A stretch of 10,802 nucleotides of DNA from Periconia sp. R9002 (lineage: Eukaryota > Ascomycota > Dothideomycetes > Pleosporales > Periconiaceae), in assembly GCA_023627715.1 (NCBI GenBank), contig JAMAHW010000252.1, positions 1 through 10,802 of the forward strand, in the 5' to 3' direction. Shown here one piece after another: positions 1-8,727 of this stretch. Made by a program: the position numbers and the translations under genes. Position 1 is the stretch's first letter, and each line of letters begins with the position of its first letter. The notes beneath the pieces are model-generated. The model was not told the DNA's origin. It saw nothing but the letters and a program-made list of their open reading frames with translations, and made no database searches.

Positions 1-1264
1 GTTAAGCTATATAAGATAGGTATAGAAAATTCCTACTATACCTAAAACTTATTACTTTTATTTCTAAATATTTTATTAACTATAAAAGTAGACTATACTT
101 CTATAATAAATAATAAGTCTTTAACTATAAAAAAACTCTATACCTAAATTATTAATAAAGCCTACTAGTTACTAAAAATAAGATACCTAAAGAAGAATAG
201 GATATATACTATTTTTAAATACTTTTTTTTAGCTTAGAATAAGTAACGCCTACGTGTAATATATATAACATTATAATATATATAAATAAATAAAAATCTA
301 GAGAGATAGTAAGTATAGCTATTTTAAGCTACTACCTCTACTAGAGTAAGTCTAAAAGAAGATTTCTATAGATTTTACTAGCCCTTTCCCTATAAGTAAA
401 AGTAATAAGTACCTCTTTATTATTATTAACTACTTAAAAAAAAGCGTAATTATAATACTTATAAAGAACTTTAAATTTAAAACTATAGTATAAAAATTAT
501 TAAGTACGTAGTTACTTACTACTAGCTCTCTAATACTATTATTCTAACTAAAGAATATAATTTATAGGTAAATTCTAGACTAAATTATATTGCTTACTTA
601 ATATTAAATAGTACGTCTCTACTACTAACTATATAAAAACTAATAGCTTAACTAAGTAGATAAACGCTACTATTATATAAATTTTTTATAGCTTAATAAA
701 TTAGTAATAAAATAACTAGATAGACTAATACTCTATAGCTTAAATTATAATTAATAGCTAAAATGCTACTAACATAAAGTTTTCTTTATTCTTTATATAA
801 TATAGCTATAATATAGACCTAATCTAGCTAGACTAAAAAGACTCTATACTTAAATAACACTAATACTCTATAACTTCTAAAAAAAAAAAATAGTAAGTAC
901 TCTTATTAAATAAATAGTAGAAACTATATAAAGAGTATAAGCTAATATAGTAATTACTTAATAGGAATAAGAGTAATAAGTAAATTACTACTAAAAAGAA
1001 GCTCTATAACTATATATTAAAGATTATATTTAGCTCTAGTATAGAATATAGCTCTTAAATAAATAAAAGAATAAGAAATTAGACTAGCTTAATACTAAGT
1101 TTAAAGTAACTAAAGTTATTTTTAGCTATAATATTAAGCTTAATATTCTTAATAGAGTATACTTTATCTTTTATATAAATAGACTCTAGCTTACTTTTAA
1201 CTTCTACTTACCTAGATAACCTTATAATAATTAGTAATTACCTAGAATAATTATAAATAGTAAA
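1..1264 (+). pseudogene. Chromovirus A integrase remnant (Ty3/Gypsy pol 3' part)
   Basis: Integrase inserts retrotransposon cDNA into host chromatin. This is the 3' part of a Gypsy pol entering from beyond the left edge. Seen: the second half of the HHCC zinc finger, with peptide RISNAYV at 236-256 followed by a YNIY block (former CxxC) whose Cys codons at 272-274 and 281-283 are now TAT. The core opens with ISIDFTSPF, its first catalytic Asp still GAT at 371-373. Next come VVTYY and an LSNTII block (508-540), then IGKF-TKLYCLLNIK and STTNY (about 560-620), matching the Asp-2 to Glu part of the core. A C-terminal region runs to about 1230 and leads into the chromodomain. Besides many TAA/TAG codons, frame changes near 494-497 and 540-555 indicate single-base indels. 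The family is clear; exact domain edges are approximate. Confidence 0.8.
508..1095 (+). repeat. Direct repeat copy 1 (integrase core and C-terminus, element A)
   Basis: This segment matches 8094 to about 8680 in the same orientation. Identical runs include 28 bases from 508 (to 8094) and 40 bases at 891-930 (to 8472-8511), separated by diverged stretches and small indels. Size and spacing resemble an LTR pair, but both copies translate as Gypsy integrase core, so this is paralogous coding sequence. The right limit is approximate. Confidence 0.85.
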
Positions 1265-1420
1265 GAAGAATTTTTTATAAATACTATAGTTAATAAATAG
1301 ATTAAAAAAGTAGGCTAAAAAATATATAAAAAATATAAAGTAAAGTAAATAGAATATATAGAAACTTAATAGCTAGACGTAGACTAACTAGAGGAAACTT
1401 AGGCGCTTAATATTTAGAAA
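1265..1420 (+). pseudogene. Chromodomain of chromovirus A
   Basis: This is a C-terminal chromodomain of the type fused to chromovirus integrases, which in that family directs insertion to chromatin carrying H3K9 methylation. Fifty-two codons are readable in one frame with no indel. The pattern is EEFFINTIVNK, a basic linker, YKVK followed by a stop where family members have Trp, then LDVD-LEET and a terminal helix ALNI. This matches the usual order of strand 1 (E-x-I-L-x-x-R), the LVKW strand, the WEP-like turn and the C-terminal helix. All in-frame stops are TAA or TAG at positions expected to hold Gln, Arg or Trp. It follows integrase A directly in the same orientation, which supports one ancestral pol reading frame. 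Confidence 0.78.
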
Positions 1421-1910
1421 AAAGAGAAAGAGACTTTACTATAGTAAATACTATAACTTAGTAAAAAAAAATTCTAGAAACTAAAAATTTACTTTATAAG
1501 TTTTTTAGCTTTAACTTTTATATAAGTAAGCTTTTAGAGTCTATATAGATAAAACTCTAGTAGAATACTAGTCCTATACTACTATTAAAAAAAAAGAAAA
1601 AAACTAACTTTAAAGTAGTATAGTTATATTATTATAAAGTATTATTAGTTAATTATACTTTACTAGAAAAACTAGTTAAATAATAAGTAATTAATTAAGT
1701 AGATTAACTATATTAACTGCGTACACCTAGTAGTAGTACTTCTTTTACTTATAAGTACTAGAGTAGTAAGGTATTATATAAGTACTTACTAGGTAGCTAC
1801 TACTTTAAGTCTTACTTATAAAACTAATATACTATAATTATTACTAGGTTTTATCTACTTACTAACTTTATAAACTATAAGTAGATAAAAGGTACTATTA
1901 AGTATATATT
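1421..1910. other. Tail-to-tail junction between elements A and B
   Basis: This stretch separates the chromodomain of A (plus) from the chromodomain of B (minus). The 3' ends and any 3' LTRs of both elements would be expected here. A 17-base purine run at 1587-1603 lies downstream of A's chromodomain and could be a decayed polypurine tract. On the minus strand the frame following B's chromodomain stays fairly open to about 1700 and may be the end of B's pol. I find no repeat of this sequence elsewhere in the window and no LTR boundary, so nothing firmer can be assigned. Confidence 0.4.
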
Positions 1911-2081
1911 ATAGAAGGCGTAGATAAAGTTACTAAAGCTAACTATATTTATATAAGGCTCCTACATAAGTTTATTATTACCTACTTATTTTACCTAGTA
2001 TTATAGAAGGCCTTTATACTTTATTAGGAAATTACGCTTACGTTTATTAATATATATATTAACAATAGCTTCTACTATATA
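1911..2081 (-). pseudogene. Chromodomain of chromovirus B
   Basis: Fifty-seven codons read on the minus strand in one frame as a chromodomain. It begins YIVEAIVN (canonical Y-x-V-E-x-I-L), has a basic stretch KRKRN, then a Y-VK strand with TAA where Trp is expected, VGNNKL, EPYINIV (from WEP-x-x-N-L) and a terminal helix ending AFY. It closes the pol of element B, downstream of its integrase. In chromoviruses this module recognises methylated histone H3 and steers integration into heterochromatin. It is clearly different in sequence from the chromodomain of A, so A and B belong to different chromovirus families. In-frame stops are all TAA or TAG, as RIP of Gln and Trp codons would give. Confidence 0.85.
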
Positions 2082-3228
2082 ATTTATATTATTTTTATTA
2101 GGAAGTTTAATACGTAGTAGTAGTATAGAAAAGTTAGTTTCCTTTAAAATTATTTCTAGGTAAAAGTATAGTAGCTATAGATACAATATATTATATAATT
2201 AGATATTTTTAATTATAAAAGTAATATAGAAAAGACTATAGTTTTTATAATTAATAGATAAGTTAGGTTATATAGTTATAGTATATCTAAAATTAACTAT
2301 AATATAATTACTAATCTTAAAAAAAAGGGCTAAGTAGTAATCTATATTAGCGTAGTACTTTTATTTAGCTTATACCTATAATAAGTTATTATATAGTAAT
2401 TAATAGAGTCTATTTAGTTTTTTTAGTAAAGTAATTAGTATAAGCTTTATTAGCTTTTATAGTTAGAGTAAGTCTTATAATTACTATTAGGAGTTTAAAG
2501 CTTAATTAAGAGAGGTATTTTTTAGTAGCTTTAAATAGGCTAATACTAAAACTAGTATATATAGTTAAGTTAGTAATAAATTTAGTAATTAGAAGTAGTA
2601 GTTACTACTCAGTTATTCTAATTATAATTAACGTATAATTAAAGATACTACTTAAGCTAGGCGTTAGTATTTTTAGTCTATCTATTAGTTTTAAAGTAGT
2701 AACTTATAAATAGTTTTAGCTTAATACCTATTCTTTTATATAGCTTAGTTTAAAAATAAGAAATAAATTAACTACTTTAATCTAATATAATATTAGTAAA
2801 ATAACTTTTTTTACGCTATATATAATTAATAAAGATATTAACTAGTATAGGTACTTTAAAATTAGGTATTACTATAAATTTCTTTTTTTTATAAGCCTAT
2901 TAACTATTATAAAAATATATAGGTATATTACTCTATTAATAGTACATAGTAGGAGATAGGTAATATAATTTATTAAGATTAAAGTCTAATATTACTTAGG
3001 TATTAGTAGAGGATAAAGTAATCTATATTTATTAGTCTAATATAGCTTAGTATATCTATAGGTATAGTAAGCTTTTATAAACTTAGCTATATTATCTATT
3101 ATATTAAGTTAGTAGTACTAATAAATGGCTTTATAATATATTTTATATTTTTTAGAGTAACTACTATATATAGAGTTATAGAGTAGATAAAGAACGTAGG
3201 CTTATAAAGTTAATAGAATAAATACCTT
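2082..3228 (-). pseudogene. Chromovirus B integrase remnant
   Basis: This is a complete but dead Gypsy integrase read on the minus strand. The zinc-binding domain starts near 3228. Its second half reads KAYYTYRYTK, with the two Cys codons now TAC (3067-3069) and TAT (3058-3060). The core follows: Asp-1 is AAT at 2968-2970 (context ILINYITYL), Asp-2 is still GAT at 2780-2782 (context NIILD), and the Glu position reads AAG (Lys) at 2651-2653 within the former L-E-Q-Y-L motif. Next come YVNYN, a helix-rich stretch and a GPY/F-like C-terminal region (about 2350-2200) with NYIIVNFRYT, leading into the chromodomain. Frame changes between Asp-1 and Asp-2 and again before the chromodomain show small indels. 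Family assignment is firm; activity is excluded. Confidence 0.82.
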
Positions 3229-3559
3229 ATTTTATATATAAAGTAGTCTATTTAGTATTTAGTAAATATTAAGCTTAGTAAAAATTAGGTATATATTTCT
3301 ATTAACGTTAGTAGAAGTTTATAGTATATATAACTAGAAGGGAGTATATATAGTACTTTTAGCCTAAAAAATATTCTTATAAATTTATAGATTAGCTTAA
3401 TTAAAATTTTATATAGCCTACCCCTTTTAATATTTTAAAAGAGAGTAACTTTTATATATTTATATTATAACTTTAGGATAGTATCTAAATAGTTTTCAGT
3501 AATAAAGCCTCCTTAGATAAAAAAGTTTACCTATATATAGTATTATCCTATTTTAAACT
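3229..3559 (-). other. Unassigned stretch 5' of integrase B
   Basis: In a complete Gypsy element the 3' part of RNase H and the linker to integrase would be here. I could not find the RNase H tail motif (the ALSR-like end), a DAS motif or any RT motif. The sequence is RIP-saturated, and no frame on either strand gives a recognisable domain. Confidence 0.4.
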
Positions 3560-4215
3560 TCTTTTTAGGTATTATAATAGTTATCTATAATACCTCTCTT
3601 ATATTATATATATTTATAGTAGCCTTTTCTATGGTATATACTTTAGTTTATAGTTTGTTATTAACTTTACTAGTACTTTTACTAAAAAACGTTTAGTTAG
3701 CTTTTATATAGTACTAAAATATTAAGCTATACCTTTTATAGATAGCTAAATAATTAGCTATCTATATTTTTCTCTATTCTTCTTCTATATAAGAAAGAAA
3801 ACTATTTTTTATATATTTTAAAAAAGGCTGTATCTTTTATTCCATAAAGTTTTAATTTTTTTTAATCTTTATTAAATTTAACCTCTATTTAAAGAAGCTA
3901 TATATATTATCTATAGTTAGAAATTATATAAATTCTATTAAGCGCTCTTTTTTAATATATTTATAATACTTTTTTAGTATTAATTATAGGTAACGTATAG
4001 GAAACTAGGGAAGAGGTAATAGCTTAAACTTACTCTACCTGTAGCTTATTAAGTCTATTTATATATTAGGTAGTGCTAAGAGTATAAGCTAGTACTATAT
4101 TTATATTATTAATCTCCTCTACGTATATATAATAGTACTCTAGTAGATAGACGTACTTTTCTAAAGTATACTCTTTTTCTTCTTCTTTTTTTTTTCTTCT
4201 TAGCTAAAATATAAA
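3560..4215 (-). pseudogene. Charged coding-like stretch upstream of integrase B, possibly Gag-derived
   Basis: On the minus strand, beginning at about 4201, a purine-rich K/E segment runs into a helix-like peptide EYTLEKYVYLLEYYY (GAG codon at 4173-4171) and YVEEINNINIVLAY. About 70 to 110 codons further on comes IEVKFNKDQKKLKLY. The last resembles the Phe-x-Gly-Asp-x-x-Lys-Leu opening of fungal chromovirus Gag, which would fit the 5' position in element B. No CCHC knuckle is visible, and stop density rises towards 3650. If this is Gag, then Gag lies next to integrase with protease, RT and RNase H deleted. It could equally be an unrelated fragment. I see coding character but only a weak family match. 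Confidence 0.35.
4171..4201. repeat. 31-base uninterrupted polypyrimidine tract
   Basis: Every base from 4171 to 4201 is C or T, giving a pure polypurine tract on the minus strand. It lies at the outer end of element B, close to its head-to-head junction with C. It can be read as a K/E-rich coding stretch on the minus strand. A retroviral-type polypurine primer is unlikely, because that should sit at the 3' end of an element. Confidence 0.6.
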
Positions 4216-4642
4216 TATAAATTATTTACCTTCTATATAGTATAGTAGAATTAAGTCTCTACTAGTTTAAGATATACTATAAATAGTATTATAAAAAGCT
4301 TATAATAGAAGTATTAGCTTTTAACCTATACTTACTTATTATTTAGGCTAAAGATATAATAACTTTTAGAATAATAAGTATATAAATAGATAATATAATT
4401 AGTATTATTATAAAATAATTCTTAAAGTTTAAATATAATAAATTAAAAAAGACGGACTTATTTATAAAACTTAAATGTATTCTAATAAAATAAAAACCCT
4501 TAGAATTTAATAGAGGTAAAGTGAGCCTATAAAAAAAATAATATTATTCTAATATATAAAAAGTAGAGTATAAACTATAGAAAACCTAAACTATAAGCTA
4601 ATATTTATTTTAATTAACTTTTATATAACTAAACTCTTTATA
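4216..4642. other. Head-to-head junction between elements B and C
   Basis: Element B reads leftwards and element C rightwards from here, so both 5' LTRs, leaders and primer-binding sites would be expected in about 430 bases. None is recognisable. The plus-strand sequence at about 4430-4560 (peptides such as KKTDLFIKLKCILIK) may already be the N-terminal part of gag C, but it carries no diagnostic motif. The space is too short for two intact LTRs plus leaders, so at least one element is 5'-truncated. Confidence 0.4.
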
Positions 4643-5503
4643 TTTATAGATAGGTTATTTATAAATAATGAAGATATAAGCTTATAACTAAGTTTGTTAA
4701 TTATACTTATAAATAAATAAAGAATAGAAACTAACTATAAATTTAATATTTATAGGAATATTATTTACATAAATAATATTATAGAGACTATAGACTTATA
4801 GAGTATTACTTAAGATAGATTTAAGCTAGCTCTCTAAAATATACTTAGAACTAGCTATAAGTAGGAGCGCGTAGCGTATTTTTAACTTAAATCTATTAAA
4901 TAGAAGTTAGGCTAAAGCTATTTTAAACTTTTATATATTCCATAGCTCTAGTAGTAAAAGATTAATAAGAAAAATACTTTAGATAACTTTAATTAAAACT
5001 ATATATATAACTTTCTAAACGCTATAGAAAATAAAATTTAAATATACCCTCTTATTATAGTAACTAAATAGTTATTAATTAAATTTTTAGAAACCTACGT
5101 AAACCTAATCTAGAAATAAGAGTTTAAAAATAAATAAAAGTACGCTAATCTAAAATATCTTAATAAAACTAAATTGGGCTCTAATTCTTCTAAATAAAAC
5201 TAAAATTTATCTAATAAATCTAGGTCTAATAAATTCTAAAGAAATAAGTAGAATCTTAATAATAGTAATAAGAAATAGAAGTTTAATAAAACTTTTTCTA
5301 GTACTTCTAACTCTCTACTAAAGTAGAATAAGTAAGATATAAAATAGAAAAAGATAGATAAAGATAAAGGAAATTACTATATCTACTATAAAACAGGCTA
5401 TTTTACTAAAGAATATAAAGAGAATATTCTACCTAGCTTAGATAAAAAGCTATCTACTTTAGGTACTATATATTTCTTAAATAAAGATAAAGTAGACGCT
5501 TAA
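4643..5503 (+). pseudogene. Gag of chromovirus C with CCHC zinc knuckle
   Basis: Gag forms the cytoplasmic virus-like particle, and its knuckle binds element RNA. A single frame of 286 codons runs without indels from FIDRLFINNEDI (4643 on). The opening resembles the fungal Gag pattern F-x-x-x-x-D-P-x-F-x-x-W. A mid-region reads ERVAYF-LKSIK-KLG-SY (about 4865-4925), matching the A-x-x-x-L-x-x-L-x-Q-x-x-x-x-F block. A long Asn/Lys/Ser-rich linker follows, then the knuckle at 5375-5416. There the four zinc ligands are TAC, TAC, TAT and TAT (Tyr for Cys, Cys, His, Cys), with the KTG core and TKE spacing preserved. The first TAA after the knuckle, at 5501-5503, may be a RIP-made stop: the same frame remains protein-like (ERRTIYVFF, LEDNFIVLL) to about 5625. 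The start codon was not identified. Confidence 0.85.
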
Positions 5504-5639
5504 CCTTTCTATTCTAACTAGTATAAATATAGATAATTCTAAAGTAAAAACTAAGAGAGGCGTACTATCTATGTATTCTTTAATATTTATTACCTAGAAG
5601 ATAACTTTATAGTACTCCTAATTTAAAATCTTTAAAAAA

Positions 5640-5930
5640 ATAGCTTTTATAAATTCTAGTTATAAAGTAAATATTATTAATTTTAACTTTATAAAAGTAG
5701 TAGGGATAAATATTAAAAAAATAGATTTATTTTTCTAGATACTAAATAGATAGCTATTAAAAGTACTAAGTATAACCTAAGCTTTTTATAAAGTTTTTAA
5801 CTAGAATAGATAAGTCTAATATAGACTAGGTTTATTTATAGTTAGTAATCTTATAAGATATAATATAGTCTTTAGTTAGCCCTAGTTAGAAAACTAGAAT
5901 CTACACTTAGATTTCTACTATAAAACTTTT
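5640..5930 (+). pseudogene. Aspartic protease segment of pol C
   Basis: Retropepsin-type protease would process the Gag-Pol polyprotein. In frame 3 (same frame as RNase H and integrase) the active-site triad region reads INSSYKVNIIN, where family members have DSG followed by a Phe/Val-Ile/Val-x strand. The catalytic Asp codon is AAT at 5652-5654. The C-terminal signature IVFS-P-LE at 5865-5891 corresponds to the common ILGxPWL end of fungal Gypsy proteases, with GGT now AGT and Gln and Trp now TAG. Spacing between the two motifs (about 70 codons) is usual. The frame differs by one base from gag. The change occurs near the A7 run at 5634-5640 and may be an indel or the remains of a programmed shift. 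Confidence 0.65.
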
Positions 5931-6990
5931 TTTTATAGAGCTAAAAGTAGGAAGAATAAAAGAATAGATATTCTTTCTAGAAATAAATTCTCTAAACTTA
6001 TTAATAAAGATTATTCTAACCTTTAGGCCCTCTAATTAGATAACTTAAAAGAAGCTATTACTAAACTAAACTAAACTTTTCTAAAATAGTATAGAGACTA
6101 CTAGAATATCTTTAATAAAAAAAAAGCTAAAGAGCTTACTATAATTAAGGGGGTCTATTTAAGTATTAACTTTAAGAAGTAAAAATAGCTCCTATATAAA
6201 TAGCTTTATAATTTTTCTCCTTTAGAAATAAAAGTTCTAAAAAGGTATATAAATAAGTATTTTACTTATAGCTAGATTTAGCGTTTAACGTCTCTTATAT
6301 TCTTTACTAAAAAGAAAGATAATAGACTATACCTATATATTAACTATTATAGCCTAAACTATATTATAGTAAAAAAACTTTCACTTACTACCCCTAATTT
6401 AAAAATCTTTAGATAGACTAGGCTATTCTAGATTCTTTATAAAGCTAGACCTAAAAAACGCCTTTTACTAAATCTAGATTAAGCTAAGTAATAAATAGAA
6501 AACTATATTCTAGACCTATTATAGCTATTTTAAATATATAGTTATACCTTTTAGCTTTATAAATACCTTAGTAGTATTTTAATTAGTAATTAATATAGCT
6601 TTAGTAGATATACTAGATATATATTACATCTGTTACTTAGATAATATCCTTATTTATTTTTAGACTAAAGAAGAATATATCTAGTATATTAGGATAGTTT
6701 TGTAATATCTTAGGGAATATTAACTTTATATAAAACTAGTATAAGCTATTTAGGTTTTATAGTTTCTATAGATAGAGTCTATATAGAACTAAAAAGAATT
6801 AAAGCTATTTAAGACTAGCTTAAACTAACTAGTATTTAAGAAATTTAAATCTTTCTAGGCTTTATAAATTACTATAGGCGGTTTATTAAAAGCTTTTTAA
6901 GAATTATAGCCCTACTTTATAATTATACTAAGAAGAAAAATAGAATAAAAATTAGTAGAGCTAAATAATATAAGGAGGAATTAATACCTA
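5931..6990 (+). pseudogene. Reverse transcriptase of chromovirus C
   Basis: Reverse transcriptase copies element RNA to DNA in the particle. Preceding the fingers are IFNKKKAKEL (about 6110-6140) and SPLEIKVLKRYI. Then come LYLYINYYSLN (from the R-x-C-V-D-Y-R-x-L-N block), LLPLI and LDRLGYSRFFIKLDLKNAF, with the first catalytic Asp intact as GAC at 6448-6450. YIVIPFSFINTLVVF follows (from MPFGLxNAPATFQ). The palm motif at 6634-6645 reads YLDN, with its second Asp now AAT at 6643-6645. The thumb has YLGFIVS (about 6747) and FLGFINYYRRFIKSF (about 6855-6900). Reading moves one frame near 6380 and back between about 6700 and 6750, so two compensating indels bracket the core. This is the most secure identification in the window. 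Confidence 0.95.
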
Positions 6991-7029
6991 TTTACTTTAC
7001 GCTAGATACTAAATACGTCTTTTAAAAAT

Positions 7030-7480
7030 TAAATGATTCTTTTTTTTAAAGCCTTTTATTAATATATTTTAATTCTAACTAACTAGTGTATATAGAAACT
7101 AATATATCTAGTTTTACTATCTTAGGTATTTTAAGCTAAACTACCTTAGATAAGAGTAGTAAAAAGTAGTAGTATCTAGTAGCTTTCTACTTATATAAGA
7201 TAAGTCTAGCTAAAAAGAACTATACTATATATAACTAAGAACTACTTGCTATAGTAGAAGCTTTTAAATATTAGTAATACTACTTTAAGAGTTTTGAGAT
7301 ACTTATAGAAGTTTTAGCTAATTACTATAATCTCTAAAAATTTATATCTACTATAAGGCTAGTAGGCTACTAAATTTACTAGGTAGAATAGTTAGTATTA
7401 TTTAACTTTAAGATTGTATATAAGCCTAGAATCTTAAACTTTATAAATACTCTATTTAGATAACTAGACTATATACTATA
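7030..7480 (+). pseudogene. RNase H of chromovirus C
   Basis: RNase H removes the RNA template during reverse transcription. Seen in one frame: VYIETNISSFTI, where the first catalytic Asp (ETDAS motif) is AAT at 7101-7103. Then VAFYLYKISLAKKNY, and the conserved ELLAIVEAFKY block with catalytic Glu GAA at 7239-7241. VLANYYNL follows, whose AAT at 7320-7322 replaces the Asp of the TDH motif, then KFISTIRLVGY. The tail is FNFKIVYKPRILNFINTLFR with LDY, matching the F-x-I-x-Y-x-P-G-x-x-N-x-x-A-D-x-L-S-R end of Gypsy RNase H. It follows RT and continues without a frame change into the integrase. Confidence 0.88.
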
Positions 7481-8093
7481 AAAAAAGAATACTAGCTTAG
7501 ACTAGTCTATAATATTATAGTTATTAAGAGACTAGCTAAGCTTAAAACCTACTATATTTAGAGTATATATTTATACTTAGTAAAAATACTAAGTAAAAAT
7601 TAGGCTATAGCTTAGTATAGTATAGCTTTAGTAGGTAGAACTAAGTACTAGTAAACTCTTAAGTAAAATTAAAAACCTTTAAAGAGAAGATCTAAAAATT
7701 AGAACTTTAAAGAAATCTCTAAATAGTATAGAGCTAGAGAATCCCTCTTTAAAGTATAGCTAAGCCAATAAGAAAGGTAGCTAAAAGTATAAAGAAAAGC
7801 TATATATTCTAGAAAGCTATAGACTAAAAGTTATAGAAAAAAACTATAATAGTTTTATAGTAAGCTATTTTAAGTACTTCTAAACTTTTAAGAGAGTCTA
7901 AAAGAATTACTACTAGCTTAAAATAAGTAAGTATATAAAAAATTATATATAAACTTATAATACTTATAAACGTGTAAAAGCTAGTAGATATACTGGATAT
8001 AGAAAGTTATATCTACTAATTTAGCTAGACAGGCTATAGTTAGATATATCTTTAAACTTTATTATAGATTTACTTAAAAGTAAGTATAATAGA

Positions 8094-8680
8094 GTAGTTA
8101 CTTACTACTAGCTCTCTAATATAATTACCTCTAATAGAGAAATATAATTTATAGGTAAGTTTTAGACTAAATTATATTAATTACTAAATATTAAATATTA
8201 AGTTTCTACTACTAACTATACAGAAACCAATAGTTTAACTAAAAGACTAAACGCTATGATTAAATAAATTTTACGTAGGTTAACAAATCAGTAATAAAAT
8301 AACTATGCTACGTAATATCGAATAGTATAGATTACTCTTAGTGGAAAAGACACTATTAGTATTAAGTTTCCACTTTATTTATTTAATATAGTTATAATAC
8401 GGAACTGGTTTAGCTTAACTAGAAAAACTCTATACTTAAACGCTACTAATACTTAGTATCTCTAGAGAAAGTAGTAAGTACTCTTATTAAATAAATAGTA
8501 GAAACTATATAGAGAGTCTAAGCTAATATGGTAATTATATAGTAGAAATAGACATAATAAGCTAATAAATATTATAAGGAGGCTTTTTAACTATATATTA
8601 GTAATTACGTCCAGCTATAATATAGTATATAACTCTTAAATAAATAGAAAAGCGATAACTAGTTAGATTTATAAATTAAA
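8094..8680 (+). repeat. Direct repeat copy 2 (integrase core and C-terminus, element C)
   Basis: This is the partner of 508-1095. Similarity begins abruptly at 8094; the preceding bases do not match those before 508. It contains 15 CA/TG dinucleotides in 8221-8700, against about 4 in the corresponding 600 bases of copy 1, so this copy has been mutated less heavily. The right limit is uncertain by some tens of bases. Confidence 0.83.
8340..8374. repeat. Short inverted repeat (8-bp arms)
   Basis: AGTGGAAA at 8340-8347 is followed by its exact complement TTTCCACT at 8367-8374, with a 19-base loop. It lies within integrase-derived sequence and is not conserved in the matching part of copy 1, where the arms are altered. 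It is probably incidental. Confidence 0.4.
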
Positions 8681-8727
8681 ATATTCTAGCCACGAAAATG
8701 AAAGAACGCGACTAATATAATAATTAA

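Larger units (their letters stand above)
7481..8690 (+). pseudogene. Integrase of chromovirus C, internally deleted or chimeric
   Basis: After a linker (7481-7840) the zinc-binding domain is clear: SYFKYF, RV-KNYY-LKISKYIKNY, and the former CNTC as Y-N-T-Y (7956-7967), then KRVKA. The core begins LDISLNFIIDL. Asp-1 is AAC at 8055-8057, Asp-2 is AAT at 8133-8135 (context TSNRE) and the Glu position is AAA at 8262-8264 (context LNAMIK), so all three catalytic residues are lost. Only about 25 residues separate Asp-1 from Asp-2; about 60 is usual, so some 35 are missing at about 8090-8095, in frame. From 8094 on the sequence matches the integrase of A. The C-terminal region reads to about 8690 and then stops without a chromodomain. 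Confidence 0.85.

Noticed and set aside
1587..1603. Purine run as the polypurine tract of element A
   Set aside because: Position is plausible, but it is nearly pure A in a genome context full of A runs, and no LTR start follows.
5631..5637. TTTAAAA as a canonical -1 slippery heptamer for gag-pol recoding
   Set aside because: The gag frame at this point reads CTT TAA, not the TTA AAA phase the heptamer requires, and a stop intervenes. The phase is wrong, so only a homopolymer indel or another mechanism remains possible.
8340..8374. Inverted repeat as a terminator or regulatory hairpin
   Set aside because: It lies inside integrase-derived sequence, the arms are not conserved in the homologous copy, and there is no adjacent gene it could serve.
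508..8680. 508-1095 and 8094-8680 as the two LTRs of one 8-kb retrotransposon
   Set aside because: Orientation, length and spacing fit, but both copies translate as Gypsy integrase core and C-terminal region in line with coding sequence on both sides. No terminal TG/CA-derived ends or target-site duplication could be fixed, and an oppositely oriented element lies between them.
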